Positions 22,686-31,068 of a DNA stretch of 64,000 nt are shown in pieces (position 1 is the first letter of the stretch; every line of letters begins with the position of its first letter). The notes under the pieces are model-generated. The model saw nothing but the letters and a program-made list of their open reading frames with translations, searched no databases and was not told the DNA's origin. The position numbers were made by a program, and so were the translations under genes. Origin of the DNA: Acidobacteriota bacterium (lineage in GTDB: Bacteria > Acidobacteriota > Terriglobia > Terriglobales > Acidobacteriaceae); the NCBI GenBank assembly GCA_021803035.1, contig JAJZME010000074.1, positions 1 to 64,000 of the forward strand. The letters run 5' to 3'.

Positions 22686-23258
22686 ATGCGCATCATTGCC
22701 GGACGATTCCGCTCGCGGACGCTGGAGGCTCCGGCGGGAATGGCTACCCGCCCCAGCAGCGACCGGCTGCGCGAAACCCTGTTCAATGTGCTCGTCCCGC
22801 GGATCGAAGGCGCCGCGTTCCTCGACCTCTACGCCGGGTCGGGCGCGGTGGGGATCGAGGCATTGAGCCGCGGCGCGGCCAGTGTGGTCTTTGTGGAGCG
22901 CGCGCCGGCCGCCCTCAAAGTTCTGCGCGGCAACCTGGCCCGGCTGGGCATCGATACGGGATTCCGTATCGCGCCCGGCGCGGCAGGCGCTTATCTGCGC
23001 CGGGCGCGCCAAGGCCGAGCGGCCGGCTTCAAGCTGGTCTTTCTCGATCCTCCCTACGACGCCGGCGAGGAATACGCGGCCACACTAGGCCTGCTGGGCG
23101 GCGCGGCGGCCGGCATGCTGGAGGCGGATGCGCTCGTCATCGCCGAGCACCGGCGCAAGCAGCAGCTTGAGCCGGCCTACGGCCGTCTGCATCGCGTGCG
23201 CCTGCTGGAGCAGGGTGATGCCGCCCTGAGCTTTTATGAAGTGGCGGCCGCGATTTAG
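22686..23258 (+). CDS. rsmD: 16S rRNA (guanine(966)-N(2))-methyltransferase RsmD
   Basis: RsmD methylates G966 of 16S rRNA during 30S assembly using S-adenosylmethionine. The 190-residue product starts MRIIAGRFRSRTLEAP, followed by TRPSSDRLRETLFNVL, the SAM-binding LDLYAGSGAVGIEALSRGA (47-65) and catalytic DPPY at 121-124, all diagnostic. There is no Shine-Dalgarno site; TATGCT at 22671-22676 ends 9 nt before the ATG, suggesting a very short leader. It stands alone. Often rsmD is followed by coaD, which is not so here. Confidence 0.93.
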   Translation: MRIIAGRFRSRTLEAPAGMATRPSSDRLRETLFNVLVPRIEGAAFLDLYAGSGAVGIEALSRGAASVVFVERAPAALKVLRGNLARLGIDTGFRIAPGAAGAYLRRARQGRAAGFKLVFLDPPYDAGEEYAATLGLLGGAAAGMLEADALVIAEHRRKQQLEPAYGRLHRVRLLEQGDAALSFYEVAAAI

Positions 23259-23603
23259 GGCCCGCTCCGCAAGATGGAGCGCAAATGCGCGCCATGGATG
23301 ACACCGGCGGAGGAACAGAATCCGCATCCAGTCGAGTGGTAGAAAATGTTCAGGATTCCGGCGGGCGAACTAACCGCCGGGGGAAAATTCCGCCATCCGG
23401 TCGTGACCGGGATGGTAGATCCTTTCTTAATTGGCAAAAGTGCTTTATTAGCTGGCAAAGACTCGGCAAGCTTTGCAAGAATGGTTGCTAATCGCCGGTA
23501 AGGAGAATCACTTCCAAGTTCATTGACAGAGGCTGGAAGTAGGTTAAGAATGGCGGGTTGTAGCAAGCCGAATCATTTCATGCGGTCTGATGGAGGAGGA
23601 AAC
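23259..23603 (+). promoter_or_regulatory. 345-nt intergenic region with hairpins and a sigma70-like promoter
   Basis: No gene is supported here. A small hairpin (CGCTCC/GGAGCG) follows rsmD. CCGGCGG (23358-23364) pairs with CCGCCGG (23374-23380), and CCATCCGGTC (23393-23402) pairs with GACCGGGATGG (23405-23415) with one bulge. TTGACA at 23523-23528 and TAAGAA at 23545-23550 form a -35/-10 pair 16 nt apart that would give a ~45-nt leader for the lipoprotein gene. Confidence 0.45.
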
Positions 23604-24194
23604 GTGAGAAGTAGTTTGAAGTTGAAGGCCCTGAGCGCAATGTTGCTTTTGGGCGCGGGGTTTTTATTGGCTGGTTGTAAGTCGGCACCGCCTCTGACCA
23701 AAGCGGAGGCGCAGACATTAATCCAGGCTAAGTACGATCAGGCTCCTCCGAGTCACCTTACAATCGTTGTGAATGACCTGGGCATGAGACAAGGCGCTGC
23801 CGCCGGTTACTGGAAGCGGACGCTGATCTTTCCCAACCGTTACTGGGCCAACTTTGAGCTGACCCCCGAAGGCCAGAAGCTGGTCACGCTGCAGGGGGGA
23901 GGCAAGGAAATTAAGTGGCGGCCCATGAACCCCACCGACTCGCACTTTACGGTCACCCTGACCACAACAGCCGCCAATCGTTTGAAGGTGCTCAGCATCA
24001 GCAACATCGCACCTGAAACGCTGGCGGGCGCAAGCAAAGCCATGGGCGTCGACTACGTCGAGGGCGTCAGCTTTAAAGGCCTTCCTGCTCCCCTGGTTCA
24101 GATCGGCCAGAATCCCGGCAACCAGTTGAGCACGCAGCGCCACGCGGACTTTGCGCTGGTGAACGGAGCCTGGAAGCTGCAGTCGATCGAATAA
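23604..24194 (+). CDS. Predicted lipoprotein of unknown function
   Basis: A 196-residue exported lipoprotein. The GTG start is chosen because GGAGGAGG at 23592-23599 precedes it by about 5 nt. The signal peptide is RSSLKLKALSAMLLLGAGFL followed by lipobox LAGC, giving a lipidated Cys near residue 26. After that come LTKAEAQTLIQAKYDQAPP, a conserved-looking central strand region (YWKRTLIFPNRYWANFELTPEG) and the C-terminal ADFALVNGAWKLQSIE, which resembles the end of many small envelope proteins. I recognise no domain. Base composition is visibly less GC-rich than its neighbours, so acquisition or lower codon optimisation is possible. Confidence 0.8.
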   Translation: MRSSLKLKALSAMLLLGAGFLLAGCKSAPPLTKAEAQTLIQAKYDQAPPSHLTIVVNDLGMRQGAAAGYWKRTLIFPNRYWANFELTPEGQKLVTLQGGGKEIKWRPMNPTDSHFTVTLTTTAANRLKVLSISNIAPETLAGASKAMGVDYVEGVSFKGLPAPLVQIGQNPGNQLSTQRHADFALVNGAWKLQSIE

Positions 24195-24641
24195 GAGCGG
24201 AAGGCGGAGAAACCTTCCGTACTACATCCTGGCAGGCGGCCGCGCAGCAGGCCCTTGACGCGCGGCCATATCCGGAGCTAGGGTGGGCTTACACGGGAAA
24301 GGAGGTTGATCCAGCCAAATGCAAAGTGATTTATGCAGTTTCTTACGTGAGGTGACTGAGGCCTGAGGCCCTTGCGCCCCAGCCCCGGAAATCAACTCGG
24401 CGGAGGCTTCTCCGTCATGGCTCCGGTCGTCGCGGATGCGCGAGGGCCCCAGTCCAATCCCAACAGATCACCGGCGACGGCCTGAGAACACTCGTTCTCA
24501 GGCCGTTGTTGCCTAAGGAGATAGCGCGCAAGTGAAAGATCGGCGCGAAGGCTGTTCTTGCGGCTTTCAGCGCGCACGCTGCGGCGCGGCGCGAAAGCAG
24601 CGGCGGCAGCCTCCGCCGTATCCCACAGAAAAAGAGGCACA
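24195..24641 (+). other. 447-nt intergenic region holding an anti-16S-like motif and a terminator
   Basis: No convincing gene. AAAGGAGGTTGATCCAGCC at 24298-24316 is the complement of the conserved 16S rRNA 3' end apart from one extra T, in effect an extended Shine-Dalgarno. It is followed 13 nt after AGGAGG by an ATG opening a 15-codon ORF (24319-24366), too short and too far from the motif to call. A strong hairpin closes the region at 24477-24506. A small RNA ending at that hairpin is possible. Confidence 0.4.
24477..24510 (+). terminator. Strong 12-bp intrinsic-terminator-like hairpin
   Basis: ACGGCCTGAGAA (24477-24488) pairs perfectly with TTCTCAGGCCGT (24495-24506) around a CACTCG loop, followed by TGTT. 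It lies 283 nt after the lipoprotein stop and 135 nt before the MscS gene, so it would end a transcript from the left or a small RNA. Confidence 0.65.
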
Positions 24642-25754
24642 ATGATCCAATTCATCATGCACGACTGGCGGCAGATCCTTTGGTCTGCCGGAGGTCTGGG
24701 CGCGGCGATCGGGATCGGGTTTCTGGCCCGGGCTGTCGTTTTCTGGGCGCTGCAGGAGGTTGACCGCCGGAAAGGCAGCGCGCTCGGCCATTCTCTGGTA
24801 AAGCACGGCCAAGGCCCTTCGCGCTGGATCTTTCCGCTTCTGGCCGTACTCTGTGTGCTGCCGGGCCTTCCGCTGGCGCCGCGCCTCATGTCGGCGCTGG
24901 AGCACATCACCGGCATCGGCCTCATCGTCGCCGTTTCCTGGCTCGCCATCCTCCTTGTCGACGTCACCGCCGACATGCTTGCCAGCCGATACCGCGTCGA
25001 CGTAGCCGACAACCTGGTGGCCCGGCGCATTCAGACGCAGTTTCAGATGCTGCATCACATCGTGGTCGTGCTGGTTTCGGTGGTAGGGCTGGCGATCATC
25101 CTCATGACGATCCCCGCCATCAGGCATATCGGCATGAGCCTCCTGGCTTCGGCGGGCCTGGCCAGCCTGGTCGTCGGCATGGCCATGAAGGGCACTCTCG
25201 CCAACCTTATCGCCGGCGTGCAGATCGCCTTCGCCCAGCCTTTTCGCATGGGCGACGCGGTGGTGATCCAAGGCGAGTGGGGATGGATCGAGGAGATCGG
25301 CACCATGTACGTGGTAGTCCGCATCTGGGACCTGCGCCGGCTGGTGATCCCACTATCCTATTTCCTTGACAACTCTTTCCAGAACTGGACGCGCACGAAC
25401 GCCGAACTCCTCGGTCACTGCTTCATCTACACCGATTACACGGTTCCGGTGGATGCGCTGCGCGCCGAGCTGCGCCGCATCTGCGAAGCCTCGCCGCTGT
25501 GGAACCGCAAGGTGTGCGTTCTCCAGGTCTCAGATTGCGAGCAGAACACGCTGCAGTTGCGCGCGCTCATGGACGCCCGCAATTCCGGCGAGGCATGGGA
25601 CCTGCGCTGCGAAGTGCGCGAAAAACTCGTCGATTTTCTGCAGAAGAACTATCCGGGAAGCCTGCCGCGCTATCGCGGGGAGTTTCAGGGCGCCGCCAAA
25701 GACCGCGCCTTGCAGGGGCCGGAGCCGGCGCTGGGAGCAAATGCCGGCCGGTAA
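24642..25754 (+). CDS. MscS-family mechanosensitive channel
   Basis: A 370-residue inner-membrane channel that would release solutes on hypo-osmotic shock. Four hydrophobic segments precede the pore-lining TM3 region SLLASAGLASLVVGMAMKGT and LANLIAGVQIAFAQPF, the Gly/Ala-rich helix typical of MscS. Next is the beta domain RMGDAVVIQGEWGWIEEIG and VVRIWDLRRLVIPLSYFLDNSFQNW. A soluble alpha/beta C-terminus follows (residues ~260-370). The ATG at 24642 follows AGAGG at 24633-24637. It stands between the terminator hairpin and nrdR. Confidence 0.9.
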   Translation: MIQFIMHDWRQILWSAGGLGAAIGIGFLARAVVFWALQEVDRRKGSALGHSLVKHGQGPSRWIFPLLAVLCVLPGLPLAPRLMSALEHITGIGLIVAVSWLAILLVDVTADMLASRYRVDVADNLVARRIQTQFQMLHHIVVVLVSVVGLAIILMTIPAIRHIGMSLLASAGLASLVVGMAMKGTLANLIAGVQIAFAQPFRMGDAVVIQGEWGWIEEIGTMYVVVRIWDLRRLVIPLSYFLDNSFQNWTRTNAELLGHCFIYTDYTVPVDALRAELRRICEASPLWNRKVCVLQVSDCEQNTLQLRALMDARNSGEAWDLRCEVREKLVDFLQKNYPGSLPRYRGEFQGAAKDRALQGPEPALGANAGR

Positions 25755-25882
25755 GCGGATCCGCCGGTGGTGGCCGGAACGCAACGGGCGAAAGAGCGCT
25801 TCGCTCCATCCGTAGCAAACCGGCTTCCTGTCTCATCGTGGATGACTTATGCGCTCCTCGATGCCGTAAAATCGGCCTAAGC

Positions 25883-26368
25883 ATGAAGTGTCCTTATTGC
25901 GGTTTCGGTCAGGACCGGGTGGTGGACTCGCGCGAAAGCAAAGAGGCCGACTCGATCCGGCGGCGGCGGGAGTGCGAAAAGTGCGGCCGGCGCTTCACCA
26001 CCTACGAGCGCATCGACGAGATCCCTTACATGGTGGTGAAAAAGGACGGGCGGCGCGAGCGCTTCGACCGCCAGAAGGTGCTCAACGGCCTGCTGCGCGC
26101 CTGCGAAAAACGGCCGGTGCCCTCCAGCACGCTGGAAAGCATTGTGGACTCCGTGGAGAGCTTTCTGGTGGATGCGCCGGAGCGTGAGCGCACCACCCGG
26201 GAGATCGGCGAGCTGATCATGCAGCACCTGAAAGGCCTGGACACGGTCGCCTACATCCGCTTTGCGTCGGTCTATCGCGACTTCAAGGATGTGCGCGAGT
26301 TCAAGCAAGAACTGGAAGACCTGCTGGAAGGCCATCGGACCCGGAAGGGCAAGACGCAGCAAGGGTAA
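25883..26368 (+). CDS. nrdR: Transcriptional repressor NrdR
   Basis: NrdR represses ribonucleotide reductase genes in response to ATP/dATP. The 161-residue product begins MKCPYCGFGQDRVVDSRESK, with zinc-ribbon ligands C3, C6 and a second CEKC pair near residues 33-36, then an ATP-cone domain (VVKKDGRRERFDRQKVLNGL onward) ending KGLDTVAYIRFASVYRDF. There is no Shine-Dalgarno site; TAAAAT at 25867-25872, flanked by GCCG/CGGC, ends 10 nt before the ATG. It lies 26 nt upstream of the M24 gene. Its usual targets, nrd genes, are not in the window. Confidence 0.96.
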   Translation: MKCPYCGFGQDRVVDSRESKEADSIRRRRECEKCGRRFTTYERIDEIPYMVVKKDGRRERFDRQKVLNGLLRACEKRPVPSSTLESIVDSVESFLVDAPERERTTREIGELIMQHLKGLDTVAYIRFASVYRDFKDVREFKQELEDLLEGHRTRKGKTQQG

Positions 26369-26394
26369 ACGCCGGCGAGGAGGTTGATGTTGCC

Positions 26395-27558
26395 ATGCCG
26401 AATGAGATGCTAGATGAATCTGCGGAGCGCGGCGCCGCCGCTGGCGGAACACTCAGGCCGGAGCGAATCCGCGCCGCCCAGCAGCGCATGCGGCAAGCCG
26501 GGATCGATGCGTATATGATCCTGACGCACGACGACTACATCTATTTCTTCGGCGAAGACCGCTTTCAGCCCCGCGCCATTCTTCCCGCCCAGGGCCCGCC
26601 GATCGTAATCGCGTTTCGCGGCGAGGAAGAGGAGATCAAGGCCACTCTGGGCCTGTCCAAGGTCCGCGTCTTTGGCACCGTCGGCCAGCAGATCAAAGAT
26701 GTTGTCGAGTCGATGCGCGAGATGTTTGCCGCCAAGCCCAATCCCGTGGTCGGCGTACAGATGTGGTTCGCCACGCCGGCCTTCCTGCTCACCATGTTTC
26801 AGAAGGCTAATCCCAAGCTCCAGGTCGTAGACATTGCGCCCGTCATGGACGAGCTGCGCATGGTGAAAGATCCTGAGGAGATCGGCCTGATGAGCAAGGC
26901 CGGCGCCATTGCCGCCACCGGCATGGAGGCTGCCGTGCGCACGCTCCGTCCCGGCGTCACCGAAAATGAGGTTGCCGCCGAGGCCGAGTACGCGATGCGC
27001 AAAGCGGGCGGATCGGGGACGGCAACACCAATCTTTGTCAACTCCGGCGTGCGCTCCGCCTGGCTGCATGGCTGCGCCACCGACCGCAAGATCCAGGAGG
27101 GCGATCTGGTCGTCGTCGATCTGGTCCCTGTGTACCGCGGATACTGCGCCAACTTATGCCGCACATTTGTGATGGGCGCGCCTTCCGAGACGCAGAAGAA
27201 GCTGTTCGCAACCTACAAGAGCGCGCAACAGGCCGGCATCGCAGCGCTGCAGATCGGCGCCCGCATGACCGACATCGACGCGGCGGCGCGCGCTGCCTTT
27301 CAGGCGGCCGGCTATGATGACTTTTTCGTGCCCGGCATCAGCCACAGCATTGGCCTCTCGTTCGAGGAGGCTCCGGCTCCCACCATCAGGCCCCAGCATG
27401 CAGCATTTCCACTCCGCGAGAATATGACTGTGACCGTGGGCCACTCCGTTCTTTCCGTCCCCGGTGTAGGGGGCGTTCGTCTGGAGGACACCTTTCACGT
27501 CACATCGAACCAGCCGCGGCCGCTGACCAGCTTTCCCGCCGAATTCGCCATATTTTAG
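26395..27558 (+). CDS. M24-family (Xaa-Pro peptidase/creatinase fold) protein with altered metal ligands
   Basis: A 387-residue protein with an N-terminal creatinase-like domain and the pita-bread fold (SGVRSAWLHGCATDRKIQEG). In M24 metallopeptidases five ligands (D, D, H, E, E) hold two metals. Here the first Asp (D242), the His (H317 in GISHSIGL) and the last Glu (E364 in RLEDTFHV) are present. The second Asp is N253 (CANLCRT instead of the usual SDxTRT), and the first Glu of the EPG motif is G349 (MTVTVGHSVLSVPG). It may be a metal-independent hydrolase, as creatinase is, or inactive. It follows nrdR by 26 nt and precedes IDH by 26 nt. Confidence 0.82.
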   Translation: MPNEMLDESAERGAAAGGTLRPERIRAAQQRMRQAGIDAYMILTHDDYIYFFGEDRFQPRAILPAQGPPIVIAFRGEEEEIKATLGLSKVRVFGTVGQQIKDVVESMREMFAAKPNPVVGVQMWFATPAFLLTMFQKANPKLQVVDIAPVMDELRMVKDPEEIGLMSKAGAIAATGMEAAVRTLRPGVTENEVAAEAEYAMRKAGGSGTATPIFVNSGVRSAWLHGCATDRKIQEGDLVVVDLVPVYRGYCANLCRTFVMGAPSETQKKLFATYKSAQQAGIAALQIGARMTDIDAAARAAFQAAGYDDFFVPGISHSIGLSFEEAPAPTIRPQHAAFPLRENMTVTVGHSVLSVPGVGGVRLEDTFHVTSNQPRPLTSFPAEFAIF

Positions 27559-27584
27559 CAATGATTTGAAGAGGAAAAGAATAT

Positions 27585-28601
27585 ATGAGTGAACAAAAGA
27601 CTCACAAGGTCACACTTATCCCCGGTGACGGCATTGGCCCCGAAGTGACGCAGGCCGTGGTCCGCATCCTTGAAGCTACCGGCGTCCGGTTCGAGTGGGA
27701 GCGTTACGCCGCCGGCGCTGAAGCCTTCGAGATTCACGGCGAGTACATCCCCGCCGCGCTCTACGATTCCATCGAGCGCAACCGCGTGGCGCTCAAAGGC
27801 CCCGTCACTACTCCCATCGGCGGCGGCTTCAAAAGCATCAACGTCACGCTGCGCAAAAAGTTCGATCTGTTCGCCAACCTACGCCCCGTCCACATGCTGC
27901 CCGGCCTTGAGACCAAGTGGCCCGGCGTGGACCTGATCGTGGTGCGCGAAAACACCGAGGGCGAGTACGTGGGGCTGGAACACGAGGTCGTTCCCGGCGT
28001 GGTGGAGAGCATCAAGGTGATCAGCGAAAGAGGCTCGACGCGCATCGCTCGCTTTGCCTTTGACTACGCGCGCAAGCACGGCCGCAAAAAGATCCACGCC
28101 ATCCATAAGGCCAACATCATGAAGCTCTCCGACGGGCTGTTTCTGCGCTGCGCGCGCAAGGTTGCCGAGGAGTTTCCCGAAGTTGTGTACCGCGAGCACC
28201 TGATCGACAACACCTGCATGCAGTTGGTCATGAATCCCTTCCAATACGACATGCTGCTGCTGGAGAACCTCTACGGCGACATCGTCAGCGACCTTTGCGC
28301 CGGCCTGGTAGGCGGCCTGGGCCTGGTTCCCGGGGCAAATCTCGGCACGGAGTGCGCCATCTTCGAGGCCGTACACGGCTCGGCACCCGACATTGCCGGC
28401 AAAGATGTGGCGAATCCCACGGCGCTGCTGCAGTCGGCCATCCTGATGCTGCACCACCTGGACGAGCCCGCCGCCGCCGACAAAACGCAAAAGGCGCTGG
28501 AGAAGGTCTACGCCGACCGCAAGATCCTTACCCGCGACGTGGGCGGAACGGCGGGAACCAGCCAGTTTGCCGACGCGATTCTGGCGGCCATGGCCGGTTA
28601 G
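27585..28601 (+). CDS. Isocitrate/isopropylmalate-family dehydrogenase, probably NAD-dependent isocitrate dehydrogenase
   Basis: A 338-residue beta-decarboxylating dehydrogenase that probably converts isocitrate to 2-oxoglutarate in the TCA cycle. It begins with the HKVTLIPGDGIGPEVTQAVV motif. The substrate loop FKSINVTLRKKFDLFANLRP supplies S84, N86 and R90 as in isocitrate dehydrogenases. RENTEGEYVG, the HKANIMK lysine, LLENLYGDIVSDLCAGLVGG and the nucleotide-binding HGSAPDIAGKDVANPTALLQ complete the fold. The short length and loop sequence fit the NAD-type group rather than E. coli-type NADP enzymes. 3-isopropylmalate dehydrogenase is the main alternative. It sits 26 nt after the M24 gene. 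Confidence 0.85.
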   Translation: MSEQKTHKVTLIPGDGIGPEVTQAVVRILEATGVRFEWERYAAGAEAFEIHGEYIPAALYDSIERNRVALKGPVTTPIGGGFKSINVTLRKKFDLFANLRPVHMLPGLETKWPGVDLIVVRENTEGEYVGLEHEVVPGVVESIKVISERGSTRIARFAFDYARKHGRKKIHAIHKANIMKLSDGLFLRCARKVAEEFPEVVYREHLIDNTCMQLVMNPFQYDMLLLENLYGDIVSDLCAGLVGGLGLVPGANLGTECAIFEAVHGSAPDIAGKDVANPTALLQSAILMLHHLDEPAAADKTQKALEKVYADRKILTRDVGGTAGTSQFADAILAAMAG

Positions 28602-28813
28602 AGGAATTCATGCATCGCCATTTTGACAGGATCGAGACGATTCTGTTCCCCAGCCTTGACTGTGGTCCCGGATTTTTCCATGATTATGGCCTCAGGTCCG
28701 TGCAATCTTCGCGGACCTCGGCCTCCCCAAGAGTGTCGGTAAATTACGGTTGTTAGCTAGAAAATCGCCGTCGCGGAGCTCTTCCCGGGATCGAGAAAGC
28801 CAGGAGGTTCGTG

Positions 28814-29689
28814 ATGAAGGGTATTCCTTTTACCCTCTTGCTCGTCCTGCTCGGCACACCAATTCCCGTCTTCGCTGCTGAGCAGCTTGTTCCCGCAGGT
28901 TCTCTCCTCCAGTGCTCGATGTCAGAACCTAAGTTTTCATCCAAAACCGCGGCCGTCGGAGATCCGGTGCTCTGCCAGCTTGGCATGACGGCACTGGATG
29001 GGCCGGCCATTCTGCCCTTTAACAGCTATCTCGAGGGACGGTTCCAGGCATACAAGAACCCCGGCCACTTTGTGGGCAAAGGCTGGCTGCAATTGAGCTT
29101 CGACCGCATGTTCATCGAACCGGACACGGTGATTCCTGTTCAGACAAAGATCGTTAATGTATCGGGTTTCAACATTAACCGGCAGGGCGAGATCCTGGGC
29201 CGCGGCCATGCCGTCCGCGACACGGTGGAATGGATGATTCCGATTTTGTGGCCGATTGACCTCGTCATGTTGCCCCGACGCGGCCCGCGGCCGACGCTGG
29301 GGTCGGAGACAGAAATTACGCTGAAGGTGATGAACGACTTTGCGCTTCCGATGACGCCGCGGCCACGCCGTGATCGCGCAGGCTTGTTGCGCCGTCCGGC
29401 GTCGTATTCCAATCGACGACCAGCCGCCGCGCCCGCCCAGCCCATTCAGCAATCTGATGTTCCGCCAGCGCAACAGAGCGTGATTGCGGCATCCGCGCCA
29501 GAGGCACCGCCCTATCCGGAAGAATCTTTCCGGCCGGCATATTATGCGCCGCCGCCAGAGTATTACTACCCACCACCATCGGAGTATTACTATCAGCCGC
29601 GGCCGCAGTACTACTATCCGCCGGCGTACTATCCGTATCCGGAGGGTCCGGGTTACGGCTCTCCGTACGGGCCCTGGAACGCGCCATAA
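28814..29689 (+). CDS. Secreted protein with a Tyr/Pro-rich C-terminal tail
   Basis: A 291-residue exported protein of unknown function. The ATG at 28814 is preferred over the in-frame GTG at 28811 because AGGAGG (28802-28807) is 6 nt from it. A signal peptide (MKGIPFTLLLVLLG, ending VFAAE) leads to a beta-rich domain of about 160 residues with LQCSMSEPKFSSKTAAVGDP and PFNSYLEGRF. A basic Arg/Pro linker (PRPRRDRAGLLRRP) follows. The last ~60 residues repeat EYYYPPP-like units rich in Tyr and Pro. Such tails are seen in envelope-associated low-complexity proteins, but no domain is recognised. It is flanked by gaps of 212 and 241 nt. Confidence 0.78.
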   Translation: MKGIPFTLLLVLLGTPIPVFAAEQLVPAGSLLQCSMSEPKFSSKTAAVGDPVLCQLGMTALDGPAILPFNSYLEGRFQAYKNPGHFVGKGWLQLSFDRMFIEPDTVIPVQTKIVNVSGFNINRQGEILGRGHAVRDTVEWMIPILWPIDLVMLPRRGPRPTLGSETEITLKVMNDFALPMTPRPRRDRAGLLRRPASYSNRRPAAAPAQPIQQSDVPPAQQSVIAASAPEAPPYPEESFRPAYYAPPPEYYYPPPSEYYYQPRPQYYYPPAYYPYPEGPGYGSPYGPWNAP

Positions 29690-29906
29690 GAACGCCGCGT
29701 GTGGCAGCAAGTTTTGCCCGCGTGAACCCGCAATGAGCAGCGATTGAGGTTGGTCACAGCGGGCGGAACACTGCTTTCCGCGGCAGATTGCGGGAGGGAT
29801 GAGCCGCCGCTGGCGGGCCCTCGGAAGCGCGCTCTGGAAGAGACGGGATTCCGGGCTGGATGACCCTGCCCGCAGCCTCCAGACTGATGCTCTTTGCGCT
29901 CCTCCT

Positions 29907-29928
29907 CCTGTACACTGGAGTGTACAGG
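29907..29928. promoter_or_regulatory. 22-bp perfect palindrome overlapping the asd promoter and ribosome-binding region
   Basis: CCTGTACACT (29907-29916) and AGTGTACAGG (29919-29928) are exact complements separated by GG. The repeat ends 2 nt before the asd ATG. It contains TACACT, a possible -10, and GGAG, a possible Shine-Dalgarno site. It could be an operator or an RNA hairpin that hides the ribosome-binding site. Confidence 0.6.
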
Positions 29929-29930
29929 TC

Positions 29931-31019
29931 ATGACAAAGAAATACCCCATTGGTATCCTCGGTGCGACCGGCATGGTCGGCCAGCGTTTCATCCAACTGC
30001 TTGAAAACCACCCGTGGTTTCAAATCACCTGGCTGGCGGCCAGCGACCGCTCCAGCGGCAAGCTTTATGGCGAAGCCGCCAAGTGGCGTCTCGATACGCC
30101 CCTGCCCGAACAGATCGCCGGCATGACTGTTTCGCCAGCCGATCCCGCCGGCGCGCCGAAGATCATCTTTGCCGCGCTTGATGCTGCCTTTGCCCGCGAG
30201 CTGGAGCCGAAGTTCGCCAACGCGGGCTGCGCCGTGGTGTCGAACTCCAGCGCCTACCGCATGGCGCCCAATGTGCCGCTGGTGATTCCCGAAATCAACG
30301 CCGCGCACCTGCACCTGATCGAGGAGCAGCCTTCGCGCCGCGAGTCGGGCGGTTACATGGTGACCAACCCCAACTGCTCCACCATTGGCCTGGTCATGGC
30401 GCTCAAGCCCATCGAAGAGCGCTTCGGCATCGAGCGGATTATGGTCACGACCATGCAGGCCGTCTCCGGCGCCGGCTACCCCGGCGTGCCTTCCATGGAC
30501 ATTCTGGGCAACGTGGTGCCCTACATCGGCAGCGAAGAAGAGAAGATGGAGGCGGAGACGCTGAAGCTGCTGGGCCGGCTGGAGGGTCATGCCGTCACGC
30601 CGCTTGCGGCGCGCATCAGCGCGCATTGCAACCGCGTCGCGGTGGAAGACGGCCACACCGAGAGCGTGTCAATCCAGCTTGGCAACAAGCTGGGGCGGCC
30701 GGTTACGCACGAAGACATTCTGGCCGCATGGGACGAGTTCCGGCCGCTGGCAGGTCAGGAGCTGCCTTCCGCGCCGGACCTGCCCGTTCAGTGGGCGCCG
30801 CAGCAAGACCGGCCGCAGCCGCGGCTGGACCGCAACCGCGGCAAGGGCATGGCCGTTACCGTGGGCCGGCTGCGTCCCTGCAACGTGCTGGACTGGAAGT
30901 TCACCGTCCTCTCGCACAACACCATTCGCGGAGCCGCCGGCGCCGCCATCCTGAACGCGGAACTGCTGGCCAGTTTGGGCAAGCTTGAACCTGTTGCCGC
31001 CACCGCGGCCGGCGCTTAA
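29931..31019 (+). CDS. asd: Aspartate-semialdehyde dehydrogenase
   Basis: Asd reduces aspartyl-4-phosphate to aspartate-4-semialdehyde with NADPH, the branch toward lysine/diaminopimelate, threonine and methionine. The 362-residue product starts MTKKYPIGILGATGMVGQRF with the nucleotide-binding GATGMVGQ. NPNCST holds the catalytic C149. QAVSGAGYPG and the substrate-binding HCNRVAVEDGHTESV region follow. Sequence and length fit the archaeal/fungal-type Asd rather than the E. coli type. It leads the asd-lysC-dapB cluster, with lysC 49 nt downstream. The palindrome over its start region suggests it is the control point of the cluster. Confidence 0.93.
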   Translation: MTKKYPIGILGATGMVGQRFIQLLENHPWFQITWLAASDRSSGKLYGEAAKWRLDTPLPEQIAGMTVSPADPAGAPKIIFAALDAAFARELEPKFANAGCAVVSNSSAYRMAPNVPLVIPEINAAHLHLIEEQPSRRESGGYMVTNPNCSTIGLVMALKPIEERFGIERIMVTTMQAVSGAGYPGVPSMDILGNVVPYIGSEEEKMEAETLKLLGRLEGHAVTPLAARISAHCNRVAVEDGHTESVSIQLGNKLGRPVTHEDILAAWDEFRPLAGQELPSAPDLPVQWAPQQDRPQPRLDRNRGKGMAVTVGRLRPCNVLDWKFTVLSHNTIRGAAGAAILNAELLASLGKLEPVAATAAGA

Positions 31020-31068
31020 AAGGCGCAATTGCGGCAGCCAGATGGCAACAAACAATGGGAATGCGCGC

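Noticed and set aside
24298-24316. End of a 16S rRNA gene on the minus strand
   Set aside because: Only about 19 nt match; the sequence further upstream on that strand does not continue into 16S helix 45 or the rest of the gene.
24319-24366. A 15-codon ORF after the extended Shine-Dalgarno-like motif
   Set aside because: The spacing of 13 nt is too long and the peptide has no feature of a known leader peptide.
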